Part shown: positions 43,010 to 53,160 of the stretch, in pieces | Layout of the letters: each line of letters starts with the position of its first letter | How positions within the stretch are numbered: position 1 is the first letter of the stretch | Source: Paralithodes platypus | Lineage: Eukaryota > Arthropoda > Malacostraca > Decapoda > Lithodidae | Length of the DNA stretch: 64,000 nucleotides | Reading direction: 5' to 3' | Assembly: GCA_032716605.1 (NCBI GenBank) | Contig: JAVRFV010002314.1 | Coordinates: 124,001 to 188,000 of the forward strand | Program-made: the position numbers and the translations under genes | The notes under the pieces: generated by a model | What the model was told of the DNA's origin: nothing | The model's database searches: none | The model's input: only the letters and a program-made list of their open reading frames with translations

Positions 43010-46000
43010 CTGCCCCTAAGATTAATCTTTGTGAACTAAAGGAACCATTCATTACCCCTACCCCTTCTCACCTAGACAGAGAATTTAGGCTTAGGGGAAA
43101 AGCTTTCCGCCTGTTTTCACAGTACATAGTTTCTCAACAGGTGGCTAAGTCTTTACTCAGGTCTACTCAGGCAATCGCAGACGCGGATGCTCGAAGATCA
43201 GTTGAATTATCCCGGCGTCTGATTCTTCAGTCGTCAATTCAATCCTTAGGTGACATACGCACAGCCTTACTTGAGGCGGTGCGAGCACGACAGGATCTTA
43301 GAATGTCATTAGTTCGCAAGCTGCCTGATCGCATTGCTAACCAGGTGGTTATGTCCCCAGTACTTACACCTTCTTTAATGTCCCCTGATGTATGGCGAAC
43401 AGTGTTTAACATGGCACAGGCCGTGAAGCACAGTCCCGCACAGGCTAAGAAACCCGCATTTAACTTCCCCAAACCTAAGCCTCCTACTAAAGCTCAGCCA
43501 GGGGGTTCTAAGCCGTTTCTTCCGCCTAAGTCCTCCCAATCCCCCCTGGGTCAGTTCAGGCATAGACAGAGAGGGTTTTCAGGACAGAGGGGACGCGGCC
43601 AGTATAAGCCGGGTCAGGGCCAGTCTTCGGCCCACACCAGCCAGCCGGCGAAGCGGCCAACACCACCAAACCACCATCAAAAAACTAAAGTCTTTCTCAC
43701 TCCCAGTGCCTACCTTAGAGCCGGAGGAACCGAGGGAAGTACAGCCGGCGAACCCTTGTCTGCTAACTGGGTCGTTCCGAACGTGTCACCAAGCATGGCC
43801 GTTAAAAACCTGGGCACGGATGGTGGCACGCAAAGGCATCACTTGGCAGTGGCTCCGGCGACCTCGCTTACGTCAGCCGACAACGGCAAATTGTGTTTCA
43901 TTAGAGGTGGAGCTGCTGGTCCAGGAGATGATTGCCAAGAATGTCATCATCCCGGTACCCCCAGATTACCCTGTATTCACGTCAAAACTGTTTTTGGTTC
44001 CCAAACGGGACAGTGTTCAGATGAGGCCGGTCGTAGACCTGTCGTATCTGAATCTTCACATTTACAACGAGTCTTTCAGAATGTTAACAGTTCATCAAAT
44101 CAGGCTAACACTTCCGCCGGGTGGCTGGATGTGTTCCCTAGACCTGACAGACGCCTATTGGCACGTGTCGGTCAACAAAAGATTTCAAAGGTTTCTGGCC
44201 TTGAGGATCAGGCACCAAAATTTTGTTTTTCAGAGGATGCCGTTCGGTTTGAACCTAGCACCTCGATTATTCACAAAACTAGTCAGGCAAGCCCTGATGC
44301 CATTGTTAAAACAGGGAATCAGAGTGTTGTGGTATCTAGACGACTGGCTGGTGGTGGCAGAGACACAACAATTATGCATAAAACATGTCAATATCATTTT
44401 AAATCATGTCAAAACTCTAGGCTTCAAGGTAAATCTGGTAAAGTCAAACCTTGTTCCCTCAAGAGTAATTCAGTGGATAGGGCTGGTCTGGGACACCGCC
44501 GCTCTCACTCTGAGTCAGAGTGTGGACAATCGCAACAGGTTTCGCAGGAAACTGTTCAGGTTTCTTCACAGTCTGACTACGACACGAAGAGTCTGGGAGT
44601 CTCTGGTCGGCTCTCTCAACTGGATTCAGCTAACTGTCAAGTTGGGCCGGTTGAAAGTAAAACGATTAATATTGGAGGGCAACAAATATTTCCCACTCTT
44701 ACCGGCGGGAAAATTATGGCCCATACCAAAATTAATCCACACCTTACTAGCGGTCTGGGCGAAGAGGGAAACATTGCACTCAATCATGTCATGGACCTCT
44801 CCTCCTCCAACGGTATGGGTAGACACGGATGCGTCAGGCACCATAGGGTGGGGATTTCAGTCAAATCAGGGGCACCAGGGTCAGGGACTTTGGTCCCACT
44901 TAGAAATCGCTCACATGAATGTCAAAGAGTTACTAGTCCCATTGTATTTCCTTCAGGCTCACGGCCCGGCGTTACGGGGCAAGTCAGTGGCCTTCAGAAT
45001 GGACAATCTGAATGCAGTTCACTGTATTCAGAAACAAGGGTCAACGAGGTCAAGGAAGTTGCTACTCGTGTCGGAAGAGATTTTTGTTCTAGCCACCAGT
45101 CTAGATATTTATCTTCACGCATCTTATCTCCCAGGCGTAGCGAACGTCTGGGCAGACGCTCTGTCCCGGAGACAGAGCACGACAGTAGAATGGGAGCTCA
45201 AGCAACCCATTTTCGACCTAATGATTGCGGAGCTCTCCCATCCACAAGTGGATCTTTTTGCGTCCGAGGAGACTCACAAGCTCCCTCTATACCTCACCCG
45301 CCGGACGATAACGCCGGCAGGGGGGCCAGACGCCCTAGTGACAGACTGGAACAGATGGAGCTCCATCTATCTGTTTCCACCGCCAGATGCGTCACTAATG
45401 TGCCACGTAGTGAACAAACTACGAGTTTATCGAGGCTTAGTCTCGCTAATCGCGCCCCTGTGGCCGGCGCAGGTGTGGTGCCAGCAGTTAATAATGTGGT
45501 GCCCGGACCCGGTATCGCTCCCGGTCAGGTACTTCCACTTAGACACGATTGGCAACCTAGAGACCTCGCTGACTTTTGCATTATGGACATTCAGGAGGCC
45601 AAGTGGCTAGCACCATACGGTAGGCTTTTGACCAATAAATTGCTCAATCAATATACTCAGTCTACTAAGCGACAATATCAATCTCATTGGAAAGCTTTTA
45701 CTTCTTGGATTGTTAGAACGGAACAAACTGTACCCTCAGTGGCATTGGTTTTTAATTACTTGAACTATCTGTTTGAGCAGAAACGTTTATCTGTGGTTAC
45801 TCTGAAGAATCACTTAACTGCGATTAGAGTGCCCTTTTTCGACCTTACAGGTCTATCCATACCGGTGGCGGAGGAAACAGGATTTATGAGAGCGTGTTTT
45901 AAACTCCGCCCACCTCCCCGTCAGCTCATGCCTACTTGGTCTCTGGACAAAGCTTTGTCTTTACTTCATTCTCGTCTGTATCAAAATACTGCAGACTTTG

Positions 46001-46563
46001 CTTTAATCTTAAAGAAGGCAGTTTTCCTTTTGGCTTTGGCCACCGGAAACAGAGTGTCTGAGCTGGCGGCGATGAGCAACACACCTAATTGTCTTAGGTT
46101 TGGTAGACTTAATGATTCAATTTCCATTGCACCCTCCCCGGCGTTTGTAGCCAAGAATGAGCATAGTGCACACGTGTTTTCTGAATTCACGGTGCCGGCG
46201 TTAAAAAGGGGAAAGGTGCATCATAATTTATGTCCAGTGCAAGCTCTAACCAAATATTTAAGAATAGCTCCTCATAACCCCCAAGGTGCTTTATGGGTAG
46301 CGAGTACGGGTAAACGCTTACTTAAACGGCGATTAGCCTCTCTTCTAGTAGAAGTCATTAAAGAGAGTAATCCCGGCGTTGTGGGTAGGGCCCACGATTT
46401 ACGCAAGTGGGCGGCCTCTTTACGTTTCCTGAAAAACTTTTCAGTTGAAGATATTGCGTCCACACAGTTGTGGGCGTCTAATCATACGTTTCTCTCTAGA
46501 TACTTGTCAGTTGCTCTAGACAAACCTTCCTTACCATGTATAGCTTTAAGGCAGAGGGTCTAG
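43003..46563 (+). CDS. DIRS B long frame: Gag C-terminus through to tyrosine recombinase
   Basis: One frame is open from the C-terminal half of Gag (APKINLCELKEPF...) through ~1.9 kb that also encodes pol in the +1 frame, into the recombinase. Recombinase residues: R of TGNRVSELAA (codon 46051-46053), H and R of AHDLRKWAAS (46393-46395, 46402-46404) and Y of LSRYLSVAL (46501-46503). An internal ATG at 45583 could start a separate recombinase. Whether the middle part is translated is not known; its openness in A, C and D argues that it may be. Confidence 0.8.
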   Translation, partial: LLAAPKINLCELKEPFITPTPSHLDREFRLRGKAFRLFSQYIVSQQVAKSLLRSTQAIADADARRSVELSRRLILQSSIQSLGDIRTALLEAVRARQDLRMSLVRKLPDRIANQVVMSPVLTPSLMSPDVWRTVFNMAQAVKHSPAQAKKPAFNFPKPKPPTKAQPGGSKPFLPPKSSQSPLGQFRHRQRGFSGQRGRGQYKPGQGQSSAHTSQPAKRPTPPNHHQKTKVFLTPSAYLRAGGTEGSTAGEPLSANWVVPNVSPSMAVKNLGTDGGTQRHHLAVAPATSLTSADNGKLCFIRGGAAGPGDDCQECHHPGTPRLPCIHVKTVFGSQTGQCSDEAGRRPVVSESSHLQRVFQNVNSSSNQANTSAGWLDVFPRPDRRLLARVGQQKISKVSGLEDQAPKFCFSEDAVRFEPSTSIIHKTSQASPDAIVKTGNQSVVVSRRLAGGGRDTTIMHKTCQYHFKSCQNSRLQGKSGKVKPCSLKSNSVDRAGLGHRRSHSESECGQSQQVSQETVQVSSQSDYDTKSLGVSGRLSQLDSANCQVGPVESKTINIGGQQIFPTLTGGKIMAHTKINPHLTSGLGEEGNIALNHVMDLSSSNGMGRHGCVRHHRVGISVKSGAPGSGTLVPLRNRSHECQRVTSPIVFPSGSRPGVTGQVSGLQNGQSECSSLYSETRVNEVKEVATRVGRDFCSSHQSRYLSSRILSPRRSERLGRRSVPETEHDSRMGAQATHFRPNDCGALPSTSGSFCVRGDSQAPSIPHPPDDNAGRGARRPSDRLEQMELHLSVSTARCVTNVPRSEQTTSLSRLSLANRAPVAGAGVVPAVNNVVPGPGIAPGQVLPLRHDWQPRDLADFCIMDIQEAKWLAPYGRLLTNKLLNQYTQSTKRQYQSHWKAFTSWIVRTEQTVPSVALVFNYLNYLFEQKRLSVVTLKNHLTAIRVPFFDLTGLSIPVAEETGFMRACFKLRPPPRQLMPTWSLDKALSLLHSRLYQNTADFALILKKAVFLLALATGNRVSELAAMSNTPNCLRFGRLNDSISIAPSPAFVAKNEHSAHVFSEFTVPALKRGKVHHNLCPVQALTKYLRIAPHNPQGALWVASTGKRLLKRRLASLLVEVIKESNPGVVGRAHDLRKWAASLRFLKNFSVEDIASTQLWASNHTFLSRYLSVALDKPSLPCIALRQRV
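43706..45610 (+). CDS. DIRS B RT-RNase H-Dam-like polyprotein
   Basis: Intact 634-codon ORF in +1 relative to the Gag/recombinase frame. RT about residues 65-260, with catalytic D146 (SLDLTDAY) and D212/D213 (YLDDW). RNase H about 365-490, with D373, E408, D433 and D484 (WADAL) matching the D-E-D-D set. Residues 510-600 are the Dam-methyltransferase-like region described for DIRS1-type elements (VDLFAS, VTDWNRW, LFPPPD). The protein makes DNA from the element RNA. It could start upstream of the first ATG by frameshifting from Gag. No lesion seen, so it may be functional. Confidence 0.93.
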   Translation: MPTLEPEEPREVQPANPCLLTGSFRTCHQAWPLKTWARMVARKGITWQWLRRPRLRQPTTANCVSLEVELLVQEMIAKNVIIPVPPDYPVFTSKLFLVPKRDSVQMRPVVDLSYLNLHIYNESFRMLTVHQIRLTLPPGGWMCSLDLTDAYWHVSVNKRFQRFLALRIRHQNFVFQRMPFGLNLAPRLFTKLVRQALMPLLKQGIRVLWYLDDWLVVAETQQLCIKHVNIILNHVKTLGFKVNLVKSNLVPSRVIQWIGLVWDTAALTLSQSVDNRNRFRRKLFRFLHSLTTTRRVWESLVGSLNWIQLTVKLGRLKVKRLILEGNKYFPLLPAGKLWPIPKLIHTLLAVWAKRETLHSIMSWTSPPPTVWVDTDASGTIGWGFQSNQGHQGQGLWSHLEIAHMNVKELLVPLYFLQAHGPALRGKSVAFRMDNLNAVHCIQKQGSTRSRKLLLVSEEIFVLATSLDIYLHASYLPGVANVWADALSRRQSTTVEWELKQPIFDLMIAELSHPQVDLFASEETHKLPLYLTRRTITPAGGPDALVTDWNRWSSIYLFPPPDASLMCHVVNKLRVYRGLVSLIAPLWPAQVWCQQLIMWCPDPVSLPVRYFHLDTIGNLETSLTFALWTFRRPSG

Positions 46564-46599
46564 GTGGCCCTGCAGTCACTTATGTTTATTTTCAAGGAA

Positions 46600-46617
46600 G
46601 GGGGGGGGGGGGGGGGG
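46600..46617 (+). repeat. Poly-G tract after the DIRS B recombinase
   Basis: 18 G starting 37 bases past the stop codon, at the same place as in A. Confidence 0.85.
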
Positions 46618-47128
46618 TGCAGTCAGTTGACATAGGACACCCTAGACCCCGCCGGAGTATGAGAACTGTGATACAATTTAAGGTTGAAATGTGATATGAA
46701 AATTTCTCTGAGAGAATTTGTGCTAGTACAAAGTTTAGTACAAAACAACGGTGTTGTTATAGTAGTTTTAGCTGCGAAAGCAATGTAACATTAGTTCAAT
46801 GGAGTTCATTAGCAATTGATCTCCACATGTATTTTGGGGTTTATGATGTGCACATATAAACTTATAACTTATTATTTGTCACCACTCGTTGAGTGGGGTG
46901 CCTTTTGTAACTACAGATCTGTGTTCAGAATCTTCAGGGTTACCTATTTTTGTCAGGCAGGCTTCTTTGAAGCACGCACCTGCCTGAACCCCCTTTTTCT
47001 TGTATATTTCCGGCCTACGCCGTATTAAATACATTTTTCAAAAGTAAGAATACTATGTGGTTGTTTTTATTATCTGCTTTTCTAGAGTTATGATATGATT
47101 ACGAATGTCCCCCTCCAGTCTTAGATAT

Positions 47129-47236
47129 CAGGCATGTTCGTCAATGATGGAGGGGCCACTAATAAATTATAGGTTTGACTCCTGTAAGGAGATTAGGAAA
47201 ACCTAATATTTAGTAGTGGCCCCGTAATCATTGACG
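47129..47236 (+). repeat. DIRS B internal complementary region
   Basis: Joins complements of the left and right tips at 'aataaattatagg'. The inner 'ggagattaggaaaacctaat' matches this copy's own right tip ('ttttcctaatctcc', 47626-47645) rather than the A version ('ggagataaagaaaacc'), as expected if each copy's region and end stay matched. Confidence 0.9.
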
Positions 47237-47309
47237 ACTGGGGCCCTCCCGACCGTCCCCTTCCCATTCGTTGATGTATTAAGGATTTTGGTTTACTTGA
47301 TATGTCAGT

Positions 47310-47661
47310 GAAGGAGGAATGACGCCTGAATCAGCGTCTGGTCAGAAATCCACACAAGTACATCCACGATATGATGGAAAGCTTATTGGATAGTTATTCT
47401 TATTTTCTTTTTGTTTTTATTTTTTACGAAGTTTTTTCGTAGTGAGAACCCAATTCATAATGACTGAAGCCATGAGTGAGGTCGCGTGCGCTCATGATGA
47501 AGGCTCCTCAGTTTTTAAATGCTCTGCGCGGTAGATTCAAACTACGGCGGATTAGTGTTTGAAGAGGATGCCTTATGTAATAGGCATGTTCGTCAATGAT
47601 TACGGGGCCACTACTAAATATTAGGTTTTCCTAATCTCCTTACAGGAGTCAAACCTATAAT
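47310..47661 (+). repeat. DIRS B right inverted terminal repeat
   Basis: Complement of the left repeat plus a unique tip of about 47 bp (47615-47661) found otherwise only in the internal complementary region. Confidence 0.9.
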
Positions 47662-47867
47662 TTAAACAAGAGAGTTTAATAAAAGAGTGAAAAACTGAGG
47701 AGTAGCTAAAAAGAACAGTTTTAACACATGCCCGTCATTCATAGTAATGCAAAAACATAGACTTGTCTGAAACCAAAAAGGTACTGTACCCAAAATCCTT
47801 TTCTTCAAAAACCAACAAAAACACTGAACACAAGAACAAAACACAATTTTCAATGTGGCAAAAACAC

Positions 47868-49721
47868 TTATGTACTGGAACAATACATAATCCCAAACTT
47901 GCAATCCAGTGTTGCAAACCCGTACCCCCCCCCCCCCTTTGTCAAATAAAACAAAGGAAAAGAACGAGGGACAAGGGGGGAAGACCAGGGATCTTCGTCA
48001 GAGCACCAGGAAACACGACCCCTGAGAGCAATCACCGGCCGAGGGGGTCGAACACTGGACACGGAGAGGTAGGAGGAGATGAAGGAATTGATAGAAGACC
48101 ACAAAACCGCTGAGGCAATGGCAGGTAAGGATCGACGTGGCAGGAACCGGAAGGAGGCAGCAAAGGATCTGACATCGTGCGCAGAACCCCTACAAATAGG
48201 GTGACGGGCACGAACGGTCCGACAAACGTGGCGGCCCATCTGCACCTGCGAGAGCCTCCCACCTGTCCGAGGAGACACCCACACAGCAGTACCCGAAGGC
48301 GGCGTCACAGACGCAACAGAGGAGTGCAAGGCTGACACCGGGCACAACACATGGCGAGGATGCCCACGCCGTAAAGCCTGGACGGCGAAAGGCTGGAAAA
48401 CGGGGGCCTCCCTCCCATGCGTGGTAACAAAAGGAGGGGAGGAGGCGAACGAGACGCCATGCAAGGACGGGGAGAATCGCACGCAGTCCCGAGGCCGTGA
48501 CAATGCCGCTAGTGCAGACACCCGATCCCCAGTGGCCAGGGCGACAAGGAAGAGTGGACGCCCGAGCAACGGAACCGGCGTAGCGGCCCTTGTATACGTG
48601 GGTGAAGCCAGAAGGACCAGAGCCCGCCCCAGATCCCACTGCGGAGGGACCTGGCGCGGAGGCGGTCGATCCCGGAAGGCAGCCGTCAGGAAGGAATCCA
48701 GCTCCTGTGGCAGAACAACCAGCCCAGCGACGGACCCAAAGACCCCCCGGACGGCAGACAAGTGGGTACGTATAGCGTCGACTTGAAAATGACGTGTACG
48801 GAAGAGGTGAAACAAGGAGCGTAGGACGAGGGAAGGAGAGCCAACTGGCAGGCGAGTGGCCTGTAGCCACCTAGTAAAAGACCTCCAGCGGGACCCGTAA
48901 GTCCCCCAAGGAGAAGACGGCCAGGAACGCTGCAGGAAGTCAGTCAGGGCCCGGCCGGGGACCGGGAGCCACCGTGCCTCATGAACAAGCACGATGCGAA
49001 GGCCAACGAGGTCCACAGGTCCCCAACCTAGCCCAAGTGGAAGCCGGAGACAGGTAGAGGGACCGGACCCGGGCACCACCGCGGCAACCGGGCGTACCAA
49101 GCCCGTGCCGGCCACAGAGGCGCGAGGAGCCAGACGCAGCCGTGGTACAGCCGCAGCCTCGCAAGGACTGGACACATCAACAGCGCGTCTGGTGGCGGAA
49201 AGATGTATATCGACCGCCACCTGTACCAGGCTACCATGAAAGCGTCCGGACCCCCCCCCCCCCCCGGAGCGCGAGGCCGGAGGGAGAGGTCCAGAGGCAA
49301 CTGGCGCGGCACCCCCGATGCGAACAAAGCGACCTCCGGAACACCTCAGGAAGCCGCGAGGTCGGCGAACACAGTCCGTTTCATCGCCCATTCTACAAGA
49401 ACGCCCTGCCCTCTCGACAGGGCGGCCGCCCACAGGGTGGCAGGCCCGGGCAGGGAGGAGGCATGCAAGGAGAAGGGGTGTCGGTCCGCGAGGAAGAACA
49501 ACTCCACCGAGACCCCCAATAGAGTCAACGACCTGGAGGAAACAGTGGACAGCTTGTCTGAGTGTCCAACCCGAAGGCCACCGACTTACCCCGAAGGGCC
49601 AGCGCGTGGTCCCGCAGGAAGAACAAAGGAACCAACAGTCCGAGGGCATAGACGGGTAAGTGGAGGGAGACCCACCCATCTGCCGGGAAGTGGACGTCCC
49701 AGGTTCGATCGGGAACCTCAC
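47868..49721 (-). CDS. DIRS D tyrosine recombinase in a long open frame
   Basis: 617 codons. The recombinase domain is in the last ~340: GSRWRSFTRWLQAT, R in TGDRVSALAA, H-x-x-R in AHDVRSFAAS and Y in ISSYLSVSS, so the tetrad is complete although SEL of family A is SAL here. The first ~270 codons overlap the RNase H/Dam-like part of pol in the other frame. After ALRGRV the frame runs on about 45 codons through a G tract (47925-47937), so the original stop was probably lost. The protein is GC-rich and Arg/Pro/Ser-heavy. Confidence 0.8.
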   Translation of the reverse strand: MRFPIEPGTSTSRQMGGSPSTYPSMPSDCWFLCSSCGTTRWPFGVSRWPSGWTLRQAVHCFLQVVDSIGGLGGVVLPRGPTPLLLACLLPARACHPVGGRPVERAGRSCRMGDETDCVRRPRGFLRCSGGRFVRIGGAAPVASGPLPPASRSGGGGGSGRFHGSLVQVAVDIHLSATRRAVDVSSPCEAAAVPRLRLAPRASVAGTGLVRPVAAVVPGSGPSTCLRLPLGLGWGPVDLVGLRIVLVHEARWLPVPGRALTDFLQRSWPSSPWGTYGSRWRSFTRWLQATRLPVGSPSLVLRSLFHLFRTRHFQVDAIRTHLSAVRGVFGSVAGLVVLPQELDSFLTAAFRDRPPPRQVPPQWDLGRALVLLASPTYTRAATPVPLLGRPLFLVALATGDRVSALAALSRPRDCVRFSPSLHGVSFASSPPFVTTHGREAPVFQPFAVQALRRGHPRHVLCPVSALHSSVASVTPPSGTAVWVSPRTGGRLSQVQMGRHVCRTVRARHPICRGSAHDVRSFAASFRFLPRRSLPAIASAVLWSSINSFISSYLSVSSVRPPRPVIALRGRVSWCSDEDPWSSPLVPRSFPLFYLTKGGGGYGFATLDCKFGIMYCSST

Positions 49722-50640
49722 CCAACCTCGCTCGACGTATCTGTGGCTACCCAGACCGTCGGCGGGGGGGCGGTCCAGGGCACAGCCGCAGAGAGCGCGC
49801 CCCGAGCAACCCAGCGACCGAAGCGTCTGCGAACGGTACGCGGGAGCGGCAGGAGCCGATCCATAGGGGCAACGGAAACACCGCGGTGCCCATGAGGAGG
49901 AGGCGGCGTAGCCAGAGGCTCCCTAAGGGAAGGGGCAGAGCGGCCCAATGCAGCGAACCCACGAACGAGTCCCAGAGCCACCCCGGGTGGGAGACCGAGT
50001 GCAACACGGCGAAGACCTTCCACCGAAGGTGCACCGCGGCCGGTAGACCCCGGGTCACCGTAGCGCCGGACAAAACCCATGCGAGACCGACCCATGGCAC
50101 GACACGCGACGGGGTCAAGCGTGACTTGGGAATATCGAAGGGGAACCCTAACCGTGCGACGTTGCGAACGACTGTGAGGGCGTCGCCTATGCACAGTCCT
50201 AGGGCTTCGGAAACTACCAACCAATCGGCCAAGGAAAACAGGACCTGGAGCCCGCTCCTGAGGAAAGGACCCAGAGCCTGCCCCACCAGTGCGGAGAAGA
50301 TCCGCGGCGCGATGTGGAGACCGAAGGGAAGGCCGTCGAACAGGAACACACGATCGGAAGTCCGAACGGCCAAGAATCGCTGGAAGCGAGGATGGAGAGG
50401 AACGAGCCAAGACGCATCCTGGAGGGCCAGCGACACTACCCACGACAGAGGGCGCAGGGCCAGGCGTACCAGGGGTACCGGCAGCATCCGAAACCGTGTG
50501 TGCACGATGTGCCCGTTGAGGGCCGACAGATCCACCACCGGTCGCATCGCGTCGCAGTTCGTCTACGGTACCAGAAAGACACGGGAGAGGAAAACCGGGT
50601 GACCGGCGGTCAACTCCCTCGATGTTACCCAGCTCGGGCA
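49028..50640 (-). pseudogene. DIRS D RT-RNase H-Dam-like pol, catalytically dead
   Basis: RT runs 50547-49747 (MRPVVDLSALNGHI, GLPFGLHIAPRIF), with a TAG upstream at the Lys position of FLVPK. Motif A reads SLALQDASW instead of SLDLTDAYW; motif C reads SLADW instead of YLDDW. RNase H reads WVATDTSS (for WVDTDAS) and then meets TGA at a Trp codon (49718-49720); WADALSR is WAAALSR; VTDWNRW is MVAWYRW. At the five Asp positions the D codon is GCC. At least three frame changes follow. The first two frames of this region remain open alongside the recombinase frame. Confidence 0.9.
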
Positions 50641-50873
50641 TGGAAGTGAACACGTGGGCCACCTCTGAAGAGATGGGCTGGCGTCGGTGACAAGAGTGGA
50701 GGTCTGGACGTCCACCTCCAGGTGAGACCCCTCCGCGCAACCCGCCGCCCCCAACGTCCCTCGCGGCCACCGAGGGGCGCAAGGGCGAAAACAACCCGAG
50801 GGAGCACCCGAGAGGAGGGGAGCGACCCGGTCGGCCAGGCGAGAAGGAGAACAAGGAGGCCGACCCAGAGAAC

Positions 50874-52775
50874 CTACACATTGTGTTGACGTGGAGGTAC
50901 CCCCGGTACGGGCCGTGCGGGCATGAGCGCCACGTTGACCTCCTCTACCCCCCCCCCAACCTCATCGAAAAGGGCGGGCCACCCCAACCCCTGGCCGTCG
51001 CGGGGCTGACCCCGTCGAAGGGCAGCCGGAAGTGGAAGGCCGGCCAGCCCCGACACGGCGAGGATGAAAGGGGGCAAGAACAGAAGTGCGAGGCGGAACC
51101 GACGCACTGGCCTGCAACGTCCCAGTCCTGCGCCCGTGCAAGGTGGCAGCACTTGCAGCAGCACCCCGAAGAGGACCGGCAGAAGGACGGGACTGAGAAG
51201 ACCCCTCGCGCAATACAGCGAGTCGTTGCGTGTCGTAAGCAGGGTCCGCAACGACACAGCGCGTCGTCGCGTGTCGGAAGCAGGGGCCGCCGACAGAGAA
51301 GCGTAGCATTCCCAAGCATCCTGCTCAAAAAACCCCGACGTATATAGCGCAGAGTACAACAAACCCTGAAGAATATCCAAGGGGGCCGGCCGGCAGAACG
51401 AGGACCGTACCGTCGGGCGTTGCCGAGTTGCCGCGCACAAAACCGCCTTCAGCTCGGGAACCAAAGACACCGCGAGCTGAAGGTGGATCCGCTGAACGCG
51501 GTCCAAACCCTCGCGAAGATCGCCTGGCGCAGACGCCTCGAAAAGCCGCAGGTGGTGAACAGACGTCTGGAGGGAACCTAAAGACAAGACAATAAGTCCG
51601 TCACCCTCTGTCGCAAGGGAAAAACCTTGGCGACAGAGGGCTGATCCGGGTGAGAGAAGAACGGGGTAGCAATAGAACAAAGTTCAAGAATGGGCGCGCT
51701 TATCCAGGACCAGAACGCGCCGTCCAACCCGCCGACAGACACAAGAGGAGGCAAAATCAGTGATGACTCCGGGGGAGGGACTGAAGGAGAGCCGTCGACG
51801 GATCGGTTGGTGAAGTCGAAGGCCTCAGCAAACCAGGCCTCCAATGGGAGAGGGTGACCGAGCATAATGGCTAAGCCAGGCGTACCGGCGTCGCACAAAC
51901 CTGTCCCATAGGAGGACAGACCCGTCAACACAGCCAGGGACTGAACAGCCGGAAGGATGTCAGGGCGGCTGAAGTCTGACCAGAGCGTAGGCCTGCAGAA
52001 GGGAGGGGGACCGTAGCAGCGGTAGGTAGGGTGAGGCGCTGAGGGTGTGTCACCGCCAAGAAGCGTGAGAAGAGGGAGTCTTGCATCGACTCCAAGCGCC
52101 CGTCGATGCGTGACACAACCCAGCCCTGCATAGCCGACAATCGATCCGAGGGAGGCGACCCCCCCAAGATTGGTCGGCCCGCAGGGACGAGCGTGAGCGG
52201 GAGCGAGACCCACGACACGAACCAGCAGCGTCGCGGCCCAAGGAATGCGAGCGACGACGGTTGTGTCGCCGTTGAGGGACTCGTCCCCGATCACGAACGG
52301 CCGAGGGGGAAACAGCACCATCCCCCTCTTCGAGCGACACGTCAGCTCCTGAGAAAGGGGACCCCGAAACCTCGTGAAACCCCACCGAGGCAAGAGGAGG
52401 GGTACCCCCCTGGCGAGACGGTAAGTGAAGGTCAGGAAGAGAAGAATGAGGAGGAGCAGGACGACGGGAGTGGGAAGGCTGGCCGGGTGAAAGGAGGCCA
52501 GAAGGAGCCGCGGGGGGAAACAGAGCAAGGATCCCCGGGGCTGAGATAGCAGGGCGGCCCGACGCTGAGGCGGAGGAGGGAGGGACCTCCACCGTGGGAC
52601 GAGACCGTGAAGGAAGAATAGGCACTGAAGCAGGTGAAGTAGGAGAAGCAACGACATCCAGGCGGACCCTCCTGGACAGTGTAGGAGGAGGGAGCTGAAG
52701 GACTCGAAAGGGGGGACTCGGGAATAACGCTAATAATGCGGCCGACACAAACTCTACAAACAGCACCGCCACCAA
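50874..52775 (-). pseudogene. DIRS D Gag-like region, frameshifted
   Basis: Three overlapping reverse frames (52775-52050, 52657-51578, 51680-50874) together look like one decayed protein: a Ser/Pro-rich N-part, an Arg/Ser-rich stretch (RDRGRVPQRRHNRRRSHS), then conserved-looking segments such as RIDGRLESMQDSLFSRFL, HPLPLEAWFAEAFDF and LGSLQTSVHHLRLFEASAP. No Cys/His cluster like that of family A-C is visible. Role as Gag is inferred from position and composition. Confidence 0.6.
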
Positions 52776-53160
52776 CGAAATCTCAGATTGTTTACCAAAG
52801 GTACACCTAGGCTATGAAAAAATGAAAACTCATAGGGGCATAGCAATTCCTGAATGAGAAAACGAGCTAGGCTAAATTAAGCTAAAAGCTAAACTATGCC
52901 CAGACTAACAGGAAAAAAGAATATGAAAAGAGAAAGAATGAAAAACATATACGAGGAACGCCAGGCGCCCCCGTACCTTCGGTAGGCTATTTCCACACGC
53001 GTCTCCATTATACACACTTAGGAGCCCATTTACGTGTGCCCTAGATCACGTAACATCTGTCTAACAAAAAAGAAGGCCAGATAAGCCGAAACGAACCTAA
53101 ACAGGGTGAATTAAAGGAGCACAACAAAAGCGACTTCATTCAATGGAGCGCGTGAAAAAA
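52776..53160 (-). other. DIRS D 5' leader
   Basis: About 385 bp between the Gag-like region and the terminal repeat, markedly more AT-rich than the coding part; no gene. Confidence 0.6.

Larger units (their letters stand above)
38963..47661 (+). mobile_element. DIRS1-like retrotransposon B, nearly intact
   Basis: 8.7 kb, nested in D. The left end is 'atttattagtggcccctcc', the right end 'gtcaaacctataat'. The flanks are D sequence without duplication ('gacaaagacaca' left, 'ttaaacaagagag' right). The pol and recombinase frames are open; the only lesion found is a 1-nt deletion in Gag near 43005. It is the youngest insertion in the nest. Confidence 0.93.

Noticed and set aside
48421..49895. Long plus-strand ORFs rich in Arg/Pro/Gly
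   Set aside because: They are antisense to the GC-rich DIRS D recombinase and pol; high GC leaves many frames open.
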